A stretch of DNA of 64,000 nt from Phytopythium helicoides (Eukaryota > Oomycota > Peronosporomycetes > Pythiales > Pythiaceae), in contig JANFNE010000055.1 of the NCBI GenBank assembly GCA_024867545.1, positions 298,583-362,582 on the forward strand, given 5' to 3'. Below the pieces are notes generated by a model. It saw nothing but the letters and a program-made list of their open reading frames with translations, was not told the origin of the DNA and did no database searches. Both the position numbers and the translations under genes were made by a program. How positions within the stretch are numbered: position 1 is the stretch's first letter; every line of letters begins with the position of its first letter. Below are positions 55,605 through 64,000 of this stretch, in pieces.

Positions 55605-57517
55605 AACAAAGTAAACAAGCGACCAGAAGACGCCAGTGGCATAGAGGAACAAGCCCACGAGAGAAGCGCGAGTGTATTGTAGGATAGCAGCGACCAGGGC
55701 GAGGCACCTCAAGCAGGGCTATTTAATTCGAACTAACGATGAAGATCGATGCAGCCTTCATTGTCGTTATGGACTCGTCCAGCAGCGGTAGCTCCATGCG
55801 GTCGGCATCGACTCGCATGGACCGAAAGAAGCCGGCGCCGGGTATCATCTCAACACGAAGTAGATCTTTACTCACTTCAGCTGTACGTAGTTCGCAACGG
55901 TTCTGCTCCGCCACGTACGTCAAGAGATGGAAAGCAATGAACACTTCACGTTTGGGACGTTTATGGGGACGCAATTGACTGCATCATGCAGGCAGCCTGC
56001 CACCACCAGTCTCCCCATGATGGTCACTCCACCCCATGGATATGTTCGTCAATCCACCTGCTGCCTCCGATTGGCAGACCACCGCAATGGCGGCGGAGCA
56101 CTTGAACGGCTCAGTTCGAGTGACGAGGTAGGGAGCGAGATTTGATTGGCCGGATCCACGTGCGTTGGTAGCGGTCGGACCATTGATTCGCCGCGGCGCG
56201 CGCTCAGCTTGACACCCGTAGACATGTCGGATGCGTCCGTGTCACGTCCGCTCAGCGCGTGCACGGTGCAGCAGAGCAGCTGTCGAGAAGGACACCGTCC
56301 ATGCTCTCCGGTCTCCGAAGCCAGATCTGCATTGAGCATCTTTTTGGTGTCGAGAATGCCGTGCAGGCGCGGGGCTTCATCTGAGACTCGATCGGAAGCT
56401 GTCGAGCTTGAAGGCCCTGCCTTGAAAAAAATCTGAAACCCATCGGCATCAAGAGCTCCGTAGACTGCTTGCACAAACTTCGAGAAAGAAATCACCAAAG
56501 CCGAAAGAGAAAGCTGCTGCACTCGAATTTGGAAAAGCTCTGAGCTCCATGCTCTCGGCTCGGATCTTCTGGAGCGGCCGTGCTCACGGCGCCGCTGGCG
56601 TGTGTCAACTGAACTGGAGCCACTTGCGCATGGCACTTGGGGCTGTGGCGCTCCATTCCAAGCAGTGGCGTCCCCCATGGCCGTGGCCGCGCTGATATGC
56701 ATAAGATGGCCGGTGTTTAACGCATCTTCTCGTCACAGAGGGGGACTCCACGCGCCTTGCCGGTGCGTTGGCTGAACGCAGTCAGGCAGCTTCAGACTCA
56801 CTGCGTTGATGCCGGTCGGCTCTGCTTCTCCGTTGGCTCATCACTTCGGCCCAACTTTGTCGTGCTGGTGCGCTCAGCGTTGCCGATTGGCCCGAGGCAG
56901 ACGCGCACCACGGGCGCCAGTCTCCGATTGGCCTGGTGGCGGTCTCACCCTCTGGACGGCGCCGCGAAAATGCCAGCCTGCGACTTGTGAGCAGCTGGAC
57001 CAACGCCGGGCCGAGCGAGCCCTGCAGACCACCCGTGCGCGCCTCCGGGCCGAAGTGTAGCTATCTCGATCCCAGTATGAGGCGTTTCTCTGGCCAATGC
57101 ACGCCTTCAGTCCGGAGGTGGCGGCATGTTCAACCGTCCGGACACAACACCGAATCCGTTCGGCTCCTCGACAAGCCTACTAATCGGGCTGTCGTCTCGA
57201 GCGGGGTATCAATTCCTGAGTCCCTCTACATATAAACATGCTGATAAAATCCATAATGAAATGTCTAAGAAATCAAAGAATTCATTCGCAGAGGTATCAT
57301 GCTAAAGGCCGCACCCGCTAGTTACTTCGCCCGTCATCGTGCGCAGCCGCAAATGTGCCGGCATCCGCGTCCACGCGCTTTCCGCACCGACGGCGTGCGA
57401 TCTTCCTTCCCCCACTCCTTTGCCCGGTGCTGAGGTACAGGTTGACTTCGATGCGCTCGAGTGCCAGCCGTTTCGTCGGCCATTGTCGAATTTGCAGCAA
57501 ACTTCACACGCATCGCG
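55605..57517. other. Long intergenic segment with possible coding relics
   Basis: It is 1.9 kb. A minus-strand open stretch at 55723-55974 without an ATG at its start has a coding-like composition (VFIAFHLLTYVAEQNRCELR) but no recognisable domain. ORF 56049-56702 minus (217 codons) is long but has no known match. CCAAT-type boxes occur near 56880-56930. Evidence for genes is weak. Confidence 0.4.
57478..57497 (+). promoter_or_regulatory. Initiator-like element for START-FYVE copy 8
   Basis: GGCCATTGTCGAATTTGCAG resembles the initiator plus AATTTGC pattern upstream of the phosphoglycerate mutase gene. It lies 20-40 bp before ATG 57518. Confidence 0.5.
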
Positions 57518-58885
57518 ATGAAGAAGGCCGAGGCGCTCAAGGCCCTACTGCCAGCGCTGGAGCTCAAGATGCAAGAGCAGCAAATGCTGCTCGGACTCAC
57601 AGATACACTCACAGCACACAACATCGCACAGTCCAACACGCTCGTCGTCACCAAGGACGGACAGGCAGACACCCGCGCGTGGAGAGAGATGCGCCGCAAA
57701 GACGGACTGCGAGTCTACAAGGAGCGCGCGCCGGTGGCATCCACTGCTTCGTCGAACGGCCCAGTCATCCCGCACACACCGTCCCTGCTGCTGCTCGGCA
57801 CAACCCCCGGCACGCTCGACGACGTCATGTACAGTCTGGTGGCGCCGACGGCGCAGGACATGCGACTTAAGTCGAGCTGCGTGCACGACGGCGTGGTGGA
57901 CAGCAAGGTGCTGTGCGAGCTGGCGCGACCGTCGCTGGAGCAGCCGTTCCGCCACGTGAGTATCAAGTGGTCGCTGTATGCGCTGTCCGAGCCGCGCGAC
58001 TACGTGTGTATTGAGGCGACGGGCGTGATCTCCAACTCGTCGGCACACGCGCGTCCGCGTCATGTGGGTGAGCGTATCGGGTACTACCTTGCTCACTCGG
58101 TGGCATTCGCGAGCGTGCCTAGCTTCACCGAGTCACATGATGTGGAGCGCGGCAACCGATCGGTGTGCTGGCTGTTCCGCGAGAAGAAGGACGCCAAGGA
58201 AGTCGAGGTGTATGCTCGCGGGTTCTTCGAGTTTGAGCGCAGCAGCAACGGCCATGTGGCGAACGCACTGGGCCGCGCACAGCGTCACCACCACGGTTCA
58301 AGCAGCGAGCTGCTGACAAATATCGCACTGCAGGCGATCGCGAACCAGTGGCTGTCGTTCACTCGTCAGACGGAGTACGCTCAGATGAAGAAGCTCGTGT
58401 GGCGTCTGCGTCGCAACAGCACGGAGTTCGAGGATTTTGGTTTCACGGAGTTGCAACCGGCGATGCTGGGCAGTAGCGTCGGTCCTCGGGAGAAGAAGAG
58501 TCACAGCAACAGCAGCTGTGGGAGCAGCGGCAGTGGGTCGGAGTCTGGTGCGTCGACGGCGTCGTCATCGGACGGTGGTTCACCGACGAAGGCGGACTTG
58601 CTGTGCTGTGTGTGCCAGAAGTCTTTCCGGCTGTTGGATCGCAAGACGACGTGTAAGAGTTGTACTCAGCCTGTGTGTCCGCGCTGTCGCGTGAAGAAGC
58701 GTGTGTGCGTGTTGGCTCCGGACCAGCGCACGTTATTGGAGAAGCGTCGCACATTTTGCTCGCCGTGCATCAACGAAGTTACGACGACGAATGCTCTTGC
58801 GATCGTTCAGGACGAGCTGATGCATGGACTTGTCGACGAAGATGGCATCGCTATGGTGCCACTCGAGCGCGAGCTATATGTCTAG
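57518..58885 (+). CDS. START-like plus FYVE-like finger protein (copy 8, inverted pair member A)
   Basis: A single exon encodes 455 aa from MKKAEALKALLPALEL at 57518. The N-terminal block is DTLTAHNIAQSNTLVVTK and WREMRRKDGLRVYKER, and the START-like domain has PSLLLLGTTPGTLDDVMYS, GVVDSKVL and RGFFEFE with an insertion of a Gly/His/Arg stretch (SSNGHVANALGRAQRHHHG). A Ser-rich linker precedes the finger (about 362-422: CCVC, CKSC, CPRC, CSPC). Residues from about 21 to 417 are virtually identical to the gene at 59230-60606; only the N-terminal start and the C-terminal EVTTTNALAIVQDELMHG tail differ. Confidence 0.92.
   Translation: MKKAEALKALLPALELKMQEQQMLLGLTDTLTAHNIAQSNTLVVTKDGQADTRAWREMRRKDGLRVYKERAPVASTASSNGPVIPHTPSLLLLGTTPGTLDDVMYSLVAPTAQDMRLKSSCVHDGVVDSKVLCELARPSLEQPFRHVSIKWSLYALSEPRDYVCIEATGVISNSSAHARPRHVGERIGYYLAHSVAFASVPSFTESHDVERGNRSVCWLFREKKDAKEVEVYARGFFEFERSSNGHVANALGRAQRHHHGSSSELLTNIALQAIANQWLSFTRQTEYAQMKKLVWRLRRNSTEFEDFGFTELQPAMLGSSVGPREKKSHSNSSCGSSGSGSESGASTASSSDGGSPTKADLLCCVCQKSFRLLDRKTTCKSCTQPVCPRCRVKKRVCVLAPDQRTLLEKRRTFCSPCINEVTTTNALAIVQDELMHGLVDEDGIAMVPLERELYV
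57580..58771 (+). repeat. Arm A of a near-identical inverted duplication
   Basis: This 1192-bp segment runs from GCAAATGCTG to GTGCATC and matches the complement of 59353-60544 at the same length. By comparing translations of all shadow frames I see only two base differences (Pro to Leu in ERAPVA/ERALVA, and one silent change in the finger). Confidence 0.92.
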
Positions 58886-59229
58886 GATGGAACTGGATAG
58901 GGTAGAGAGGCTGGAGGGAAGGAGCACTGTATTTATTGTACAGCTATGGCGCGCTAGTAATATGAATCGAAATCATAGTGCCACATCTTGCCGATTGTTC
59001 TGTTCTTCATCTATTCTCTTGTCATGAAGGCGTTTGCAAGTGGTTCTGTTGTTCTGCTTCTACGGTGCGAAATCTCGCAAGGGTGAGGCCAACACCTACA
59101 GTGCACAGAGAAATTCCATGAAGAAATGTTGGTTGTACCAAGAGTATTCTTTCATGTTCATGCTTCATTCGTACCGAAGCTCTGATGTACTTCAACCTTT
59201 CTTACAATAAATAAACGTACACTACACGC
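58886..59229. other. Spacer between convergent START-FYVE genes 8 and 9
   Basis: A 344-bp A+T-rich spacer. ACAATAAATAAACG near 59203-59216 (plus strand) and TATTTATTG at 58930-58938 may be poly(A)-type signals. No gene. Confidence 0.5.
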
Positions 59230-60606
59230 TCACGGCCAGTAGAGCTCCAGGTCAATCGGTAGCCCTGGGAAGTTAACGTCGTACTTGGCGGCTCGATCCA
59301 TGAGAAGCTCGTCCCGGGCGATCACTCGAGCGTCATATTCTGAAATCTCATCGATGCACGGCGAGCAAAATGTGCGACGCTTCTCCAATAACGTGCGCTG
59401 GTCCGGAGCCAACACGCACACACGCTTCTTCACGCGACAACGCGGACACACAGGCTGAGTACAACTCTTACACGTCGTCTTGCGATCCAACAGCCGGAAA
59501 GACTTCTGGCACACACAGCACAGCAAGTCCGCCTTCGTCGGTGAACCACCGTCCGATGACGACGCCGTCGACGCACCAGACTCCGACCCACTGCCGCTGC
59601 TCCCACAGCTGCTGTTGCTGTGACTCTTCTTCTCCCGAGGACCGACGCTACTGCCCAGCATCGCCGGTTGCAACTCCGTGAAACCAAAATCCTCGAACTC
59701 CGTGCTGTTGCGACGCAGACGCCACACGAGCTTCTTCATCTGAGCGTACTCCGTCTGACGAGTGAACGACAGCCACTGGTTCGCGATCGCCTGCAGTGCG
59801 ATATTTGTCAGCAGCTCGCTGCTTGAACCGTGGTGGTGACGCTGTGCGCGGCCCAGTGCGTTCGCCACATGGCCGTTGCTGCTGCGCTCAAACTCGAAGA
59901 ACCCGCGAGCATACACCTCGACTTCCTTGGCGTCCTTCTTCTCGCGGAACAGCCAGCACACCGATCGGTTGCCGCGCTCCACATCATGTGACTCGGTGAA
60001 GCTAGGCACGCTCGCGAATGCCACCGAGTGAGCAAGGTAGTACCCGATACGCTCACCCACATGACGCGGACGCGCGTGTGCCGACGAGTTGGAGATCACG
60101 CCCGTCGCCTCAATACACACGTAGTCGCGCGGCTCGGACAGCGCATACAGCGACCACTTGATACTCACGTGGCGGAACGGCTGCTCCAGCGACGGTCGCG
60201 CCAGCTCGCACAGCACCTTGCTGTCCACCACGCCGTCGTGCACGCAGCTCGACTTAAGTCGCATGTCCTGCGCCGTCGGCGCCACCAGACTGTACATGAC
60301 GTCGTCGAGCGTGCCGGGGGTTGTGCCGAGCAGCAGCAGGGACGGTGTGTGCGGGATGACTGGGCCGTTCGACGAAGCAGTGGATGCCACCAGCGCGCGC
60401 TCCTTGTAGACTCGCAGTCCGTCTTTGCGGCGCATCTCTCTCCACGCGCGGGTGTCTGCCTGTCCGTCCTTGGTGACGACGAGCGTGTTGGACTGTGCGA
60501 TGTTGTGTGCTGTGAGTGTATCTGTGAGTCCGAGCAGCATTTGCCGCTCTAGCATCTTGAGTTGCAGCGGCGGGAGCAGCTCGCTGAGCTGCTGGGGAGC
60601 TCGCAT
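59230..60606 (-). CDS. START-like plus FYVE-like finger protein (copy 9, inverted pair member B)
   Basis: A single exon encodes 458 aa from MRAPQQLSELLPPLQL at 60606. An open frame reaches 60696, but an initiator-like element at 60691-60710 overlaps that start, so the later ATG is preferred. From residue about 21 the protein is almost identical to copy 8: same insertion, linker and finger. The C-terminus instead reads DEISEYDARVIARDELLMD...YW and the N-terminus differs (SELLPPLQLKMLERQM). The two genes are convergent and only 344 bp apart. The pair is a recent duplicate or is kept alike by gene conversion; the ends outside the arms are unrelated in sequence. Confidence 0.92.
   Translation of the reverse strand: MRAPQQLSELLPPLQLKMLERQMLLGLTDTLTAHNIAQSNTLVVTKDGQADTRAWREMRRKDGLRVYKERALVASTASSNGPVIPHTPSLLLLGTTPGTLDDVMYSLVAPTAQDMRLKSSCVHDGVVDSKVLCELARPSLEQPFRHVSIKWSLYALSEPRDYVCIEATGVISNSSAHARPRHVGERIGYYLAHSVAFASVPSFTESHDVERGNRSVCWLFREKKDAKEVEVYARGFFEFERSSNGHVANALGRAQRHHHGSSSELLTNIALQAIANQWLSFTRQTEYAQMKKLVWRLRRNSTEFEDFGFTELQPAMLGSSVGPREKKSHSNSSCGSSGSGSESGASTASSSDGGSPTKADLLCCVCQKSFRLLDRKTTCKSCTQPVCPRCRVKKRVCVLAPDQRTLLEKRRTFCSPCIDEISEYDARVIARDELLMDRAAKYDVNFPGLPIDLELYWP
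59353..60544 (-). repeat. Arm B of the near-identical inverted duplication
   Basis: It is the reverse complement of 57580-58771. Arms are 1192 bp each with about 581 bp between them. Similarity stops abruptly at codon-level breakpoints inside both genes. Confidence 0.92.
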
Positions 60607-60690
60607 GCCTGTTTCTTGTTGCTGATATCTCTTTTCCTGCCGTGGCGCTGCTGCGGATCGAAACCAATCGAGACGACGTGGGCAGCAAGA

Positions 60691-60710
60691 CGCCAATTCC
60701 GAAATGATGG
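60691..60710 (-). promoter_or_regulatory. Initiator-like element for START-FYVE copy 9
   Basis: The minus strand reads CCATCATTTCGGAATTGGCG, containing TCATTTCGGAATTGG, a strong match to the initiator plus flanking region. It is 85-104 bp upstream of the preferred ATG. Confidence 0.55.
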
Positions 60711-62259
60711 CATCTGTATATCGTGGACAACACCGGGAGAACGACTTGCACCCAGGGCGGCGGCAGAGCCCGAACGTGCGGTGCTCGCCACGTTGAAGTT
60801 GGCTCGGAAGGCTCAGGATGCATAGAAGCGTGACGCCATGCTCGACTCATTGCCACTTATAAAGGCGGCGGCTGCGCCATTCGAGCCTGTCCCCTGACGT
60901 GGCTTGGCCGCTCCAAATCGAAGGGCAACACTGGACTGCGAATGGTGTCGATCGCTACAGAACTTCTACTGTGGAAGTTCTGTAGCGATATACCTGCATG
61001 GCTCACCTTCGTTTACATGCTAGCACCTGGTGCTACGCCAACTGCCACTTTGCGTCTGAATAAGATCCGCCCGAAATGATTGGCCCCAACTGCAACCGTG
61101 CGGGCGGCTGAGCTGCTCGACAGCCTCGGAGTGCGTCATGCGCTTCTGCGCGTTTATCTGCTCGACTCACTCATTTGTCAGGTTCTATGCCGACGGGCAA
61201 TGTGACCACGCGTGCAAGGGATGCTGTCCGACGTTGTGCAGTTGCAGTCGTCGACTTTCGAGTGGCGTGGCACGTGCGAGGTGGACCCTAGTAGGTTCGC
61301 AACCCTCGTTGTCATGGTGTGCTCTGCATGCATCCACCCGCTCGAGAAGGCCGCTCGCGTCGATCATGGCAGGGCATAGCGGCTTTCGCTGCACAGGTGA
61401 CCACGACGCGATCGATCGCGACAGTCCCGCCACACGTTCGCTGACGCGTAATGCCCCGCACTGGCTGCCATCAACTCGCCATCACTTCGACGAGGAATCA
61501 CGCAACGCAGACACGCAGGGCGTCACGCGGTGCGGACCTGGGGATTCGCCATGCAGGCCGGCAGAGTCCAGCCGCGTCGCAGTCGTGCCTGAACCGAGGC
61601 GGTCTCTCTGCTCGAAACTCCGCGGCGCCACCTCCGGCTCCTCGCTGAACCCGCGTGTCATCATCAGACGGCACTGCGCTCGCCTGGTATGGCGTAGCGT
61701 GGCTTGACGTGGCCAGGCGGGATCGACGAAGACGCCTCCAGGCGGTGGCCAGCGTGCGGGAACGAGCACTAACAACGCGCCAGTCTCCAGCCGCTGACCA
61801 CTTTTTGGCTGCCCTCTGCGCTACTCGCGAGACTGGAGTGGCCCTCGTGAGCAGTCGACACCTGTCGGCGAGACACAAGCGCCATGACCTTGACGCATCG
61901 GAAGTGATGTCCGTCCCTCGCCTGGCATTCGTCACGTTCTGAACCTCGGAGAGGCCATACTGGCGTGCACGCGCCAACCAGAGTCGAACGCTGCTTGACA
62001 TCATCATCACGCTCGCCTGGCTGCTGCCTCAGCCAGAGGACAGACGCTCGCTTGCACCGCCCAGCTAGCTGCGCGTACTGTATCGCTAGTATATGAGCGA
62101 GCGAGTAGCGAGCCACCTACTGGCCTCCTTTGCAACGACCTGCGGCTGATGCGTGAGGCCGGCCGCCGCCGCCAATTTTGTCCGACGCGAAAGCGTAAGG
62201 CCGGCTGGATGGCGCCTCGCTGGCAGCAGCGAGTCCCTGCTAATCCAGCATGTGGAATG
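60711..62259. other. Long intergenic segment
   Basis: It is about 1.55 kb between divergent START-FYVE copies 9 and 10, with the stem-loop at 60951-60989 as its main feature. The overlapping ORFs between 61138 and 62010 have no recognisable domains. Confidence 0.45.
60951..60989. ncRNA. Perfect 16-bp stem with 7-nt loop in the intergenic region
   Basis: ATCGCTACAGAACTTC (60951-60966) and its exact reverse complement GAAGTTCTGTAGCGAT (60974-60989) flank TACTGTG. It is in a 1.7-kb spacer between START-FYVE copies 9 and 10. It could be a small structured RNA, a silencing hairpin, or a regulatory dyad; no associated gene is seen. The type is a best guess. Confidence 0.35.
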
Positions 62260-62279
62260 CTCGCATTTCGCTATTTGCC
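62260..62279 (+). promoter_or_regulatory. Initiator-like element for START-FYVE copy 10
   Basis: CTCGCATTTCGCTATTTGCC has the initiator CATTTCG followed by an AT-rich TATTTGC, very similar to the elements before the other family members. It is 76-95 bp upstream of ATG 62355. Confidence 0.5.
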
Positions 62280-62354
62280 GGCGTAAACGCAGTCCGCAGA
62301 ACGTGAGTGGTGCAAGCTGCATCAACCACAATTGCGCTACCGGGCGAGAACACC

Positions 62355-63605
62355 ATGGGAAAGGCGCGCGGCGTGTCGATGCCAGCGCTCGAGCTCTCGG
62401 GCAACGAGCGAGCGTCCATGCAGGAGCTCGCGCACAACCTGCTCGTGCACAACATGGACCAGTACACGCAGATGCCCGTCACCAAGGATGGGTACGCAGA
62501 CTCTCGGATCTGGGCGATGCTCATGAAGCGTGAGGGCATCCGCGTCTACAAGGAGACGCCAACGCGCAAGGGAAACAAAGGCCAGCCACCGTCGATGTTG
62601 CTGCTTGGCACCGTGCAGGGCAACCTCGAGGACCTCATGTTTGCGGTTGTGGCACCAACTACCGAACTGATGAAGGCGAGGGCCAAGAGTATCAATGACG
62701 GCGTTGAAGACTGCAAGGTGCTCGCCAAGGTGGGCGAGCCAACGATCGAGGCGCCTTTCCAGACCATGCAAGTTACGTGGCGCTACTACTCGCTCTCGGA
62801 ACCGCGCGACTTTGTCTGTGTGGAAGCCACGGGAATGACCTCATCATCGAACGGAGAACGGCTCGGATACCACATCGTGCACTCGGTCGGCTTCGAGCAG
62901 CTGCCAACGTTCGGTTCCCGCGGTGTTGAGCGTGCCAACCTGTCTATCTGCTCGTTCTTCCGCCAGAAGTCGCCGACCCACGTCGAGTGCTACTCGCGCG
63001 GGTACTACGACTTCAACACGACCAACGACATGCTCAACTCTATCTCGCTGCACGCTGTCGCAACGCAGTGGCTGTCGACTGCCAAGTTAATTGAGAGTGC
63101 TCAGATGCGAAAGTTAGCTCGACTGGTCGAGAACAACCCGGCGTACATCGACAGCAGTGACAGCGACAACGGCAGTGGCAGCAACTCGGGATCCAGCACG
63201 AGCAGTGGAAACACCACTGCAGGCAGCTACAGCCAGTACAGCGGATACGGTCGCTCGCAGGCGGACTCGATGGACTCCATGTCGTCTTCGGGCTCCATGA
63301 TGCTCCCGGGCCCTCCTATTGTGACCCTCAAGCCGCTCGCGCAGCGATGCAAGATCTGCGGCAAGAATTTCCGCTTCCTCGGTGCCAAGCGAAAGACCTG
63401 CAAGGGCTGCAACGAGTGCATCTGTACCAAGTGCTCGAGCAGCCAGGAGATGGTACTGTTCTCAAAGCGCAAGGACGACGCCATCCTCAAGAAGAAGACA
63501 TTTTGCTCGCTGTGTGTCAACGAAGCTGCGCGCAGCGACGCCGCCCTGCTGCTCAAGAACGACATTCTGCTGGCCACAGACCACCAAGACGTCGGGTGGC
63601 AGTGA
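62355..63605 (+). CDS. START-like plus FYVE-like finger protein (copy 10)
   Basis: A single exon encodes 416 aa from MGKARGVSMPALELS at 62355; the frame is open to 62307 but the later ATG fits the family and the initiator. The N-terminal block is LAHNLLVHNMDQYTQMPVTK and WAMLMKREGIRVYKE. The START-like domain has PSMLLLGTVQGNLEDLMFA, GVEDCKVL and RGYYDFN. A long Ser/Gly/Asn linker (about 255-330) precedes the finger (about 333-395: CKIC, CKGC, CTKC, CSLC) with an extended loop containing Lys-rich SKRKDDAILKKK. It differs from the other copies in the linker and loop, but the fold motifs are intact. Confidence 0.9.
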   Translation: MGKARGVSMPALELSGNERASMQELAHNLLVHNMDQYTQMPVTKDGYADSRIWAMLMKREGIRVYKETPTRKGNKGQPPSMLLLGTVQGNLEDLMFAVVAPTTELMKARAKSINDGVEDCKVLAKVGEPTIEAPFQTMQVTWRYYSLSEPRDFVCVEATGMTSSSNGERLGYHIVHSVGFEQLPTFGSRGVERANLSICSFFRQKSPTHVECYSRGYYDFNTTNDMLNSISLHAVATQWLSTAKLIESAQMRKLARLVENNPAYIDSSDSDNGSGSNSGSSTSSGNTTAGSYSQYSGYGRSQADSMDSMSSSGSMMLPGPPIVTLKPLAQRCKICGKNFRFLGAKRKTCKGCNECICTKCSSSQEMVLFSKRKDDAILKKKTFCSLCVNEAARSDAALLLKNDILLATDHQDVGWQ

Positions 63606-64000
63606 GCTTTGCGGGATAAGGAGCTAGCCGTTCGAGCATTCGAGAAGGAGAGGGGTACTCTAGTATAAACCGTCTGGGCGAGGGTCGGAGCTCGCCATGT
63701 AGCTTGTGCGTGACGCATGCATGTAACAGAGAGAATGGAGGAGATCCCAACTGGCGTCGACCAGTACACAATCACTACGACATCAATTGAATTAGTTCCC
63801 TCGCACGCTTTGAAGCGAGTCATACATGAGCACACCCAAACAGACAGAGCTCGCCACGCCGCGCCAAGTCGGGACCCACTGCAGCCATCATCTAACAGCG
63901 CTAGTCGCCTTCAGACGCTCCATCGAGCCGACCCGTTGTCCCACAGCCATGACAGCAAAGATCGTGGACGAAAGCAGCTGGTTCATTGACCCACGTGGTC
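63606..64000. other. Right-edge intergenic segment
   Basis: It is about 395 bp of 3' flank with no gene identified. Confidence 0.45.

Noticed and set aside
53970..55712. 580-codon minus-strand ORF
   Set aside because: Antisense of START-FYVE copy 7, whose plus-strand motifs and initiator are clear.
56049..56702. 217-codon minus-strand ORF
   Set aside because: Open but without domain, promoter or splice support, and it overlaps plus-strand ORFs of similar quality.
61138..61707. 189-codon plus-strand ORF
   Set aside because: Composition is random-like (many Arg, Ser and Cys), with overlapping minus-strand ORFs and no motif.
1..64000. tRNA, rRNA, CRISPR or integrated transposase genes
   Set aside because: No cloverleaf, repeat-spacer array or transposase motif was seen on either strand.

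Overview
The window looks like nuclear DNA of an oomycete (stramenopile, Phytophthora/Pythium-like). Genes are mostly single-exon, with a few very short GT-AG introns (62-80 nt) and CTAAC-like branch sites. Coding regions are G+C-rich and spacers short. Several promoters carry an element resembling the oomycete initiator plus flanking promoter region. Protein families also fit: ankyrin-TKL kinases, START plus degenerate FYVE proteins, and metabolic enzymes with mitochondrial-looking presequences. The genus cannot be fixed from sequence alone.

Layout. 1-1.1 kb: a possible gene fragment at the edge with a direct repeat. 1.1-5.8 kb (-): a large ankyrin-double-kinase gene. 7.2-8.9 kb (+): a stand-alone glutamate synthase small-subunit-like enzyme. 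9.1-11.1 kb (-): an F-box-like LRR protein. 11.8-14.7 kb (+): an anoctamin/TMEM16 protein. 14.9-20.7 kb (-): two START-FYVE genes separated by 3 kb containing decayed tandem copies of a START-FYVE 3' end. 21.0-27.3 kb: pyruvate kinase (-), MCM5 (-) and phosphoglycerate mutase (+). 29.1-35.2 kb (+): a second, larger ankyrin-double-kinase gene with a highly homogenised repeat array. 35.8-41.1 kb: a possible RNA-ligase-fold protein (+), a LisH-CTLH-WD40 protein (-) and an ARM/HEAT-type protein (-). 41.5-44.6 kb (-): two START-FYVE genes. 46.1-48.3 kb (+): a polytopic membrane protein of unknown function. 49.6-63.6 kb: six more START-FYVE genes, two of them in a near-identical inverted duplication.

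The dominant theme is a ten-member START-FYVE cluster in several stages of birth and decay, interrupted by unrelated housekeeping genes. Its members share a conserved N-terminal region, a START-like lipid-binding domain and an eight-cysteine FYVE-like finger that lacks the classical basic PI3P-binding motif. The second theme is a pair of ankyrin receptors, each with a degenerate kinase (NFG instead of DFG) followed by an intact TKL-type kinase, an arrangement analogous to JAK. Phosphoglycerate mutase and pyruvate kinase are consecutive-pathway glycolytic genes about 4 kb apart, with MCM5 between them. Pyruvate kinase appears to carry a presequence while the mutase does not.
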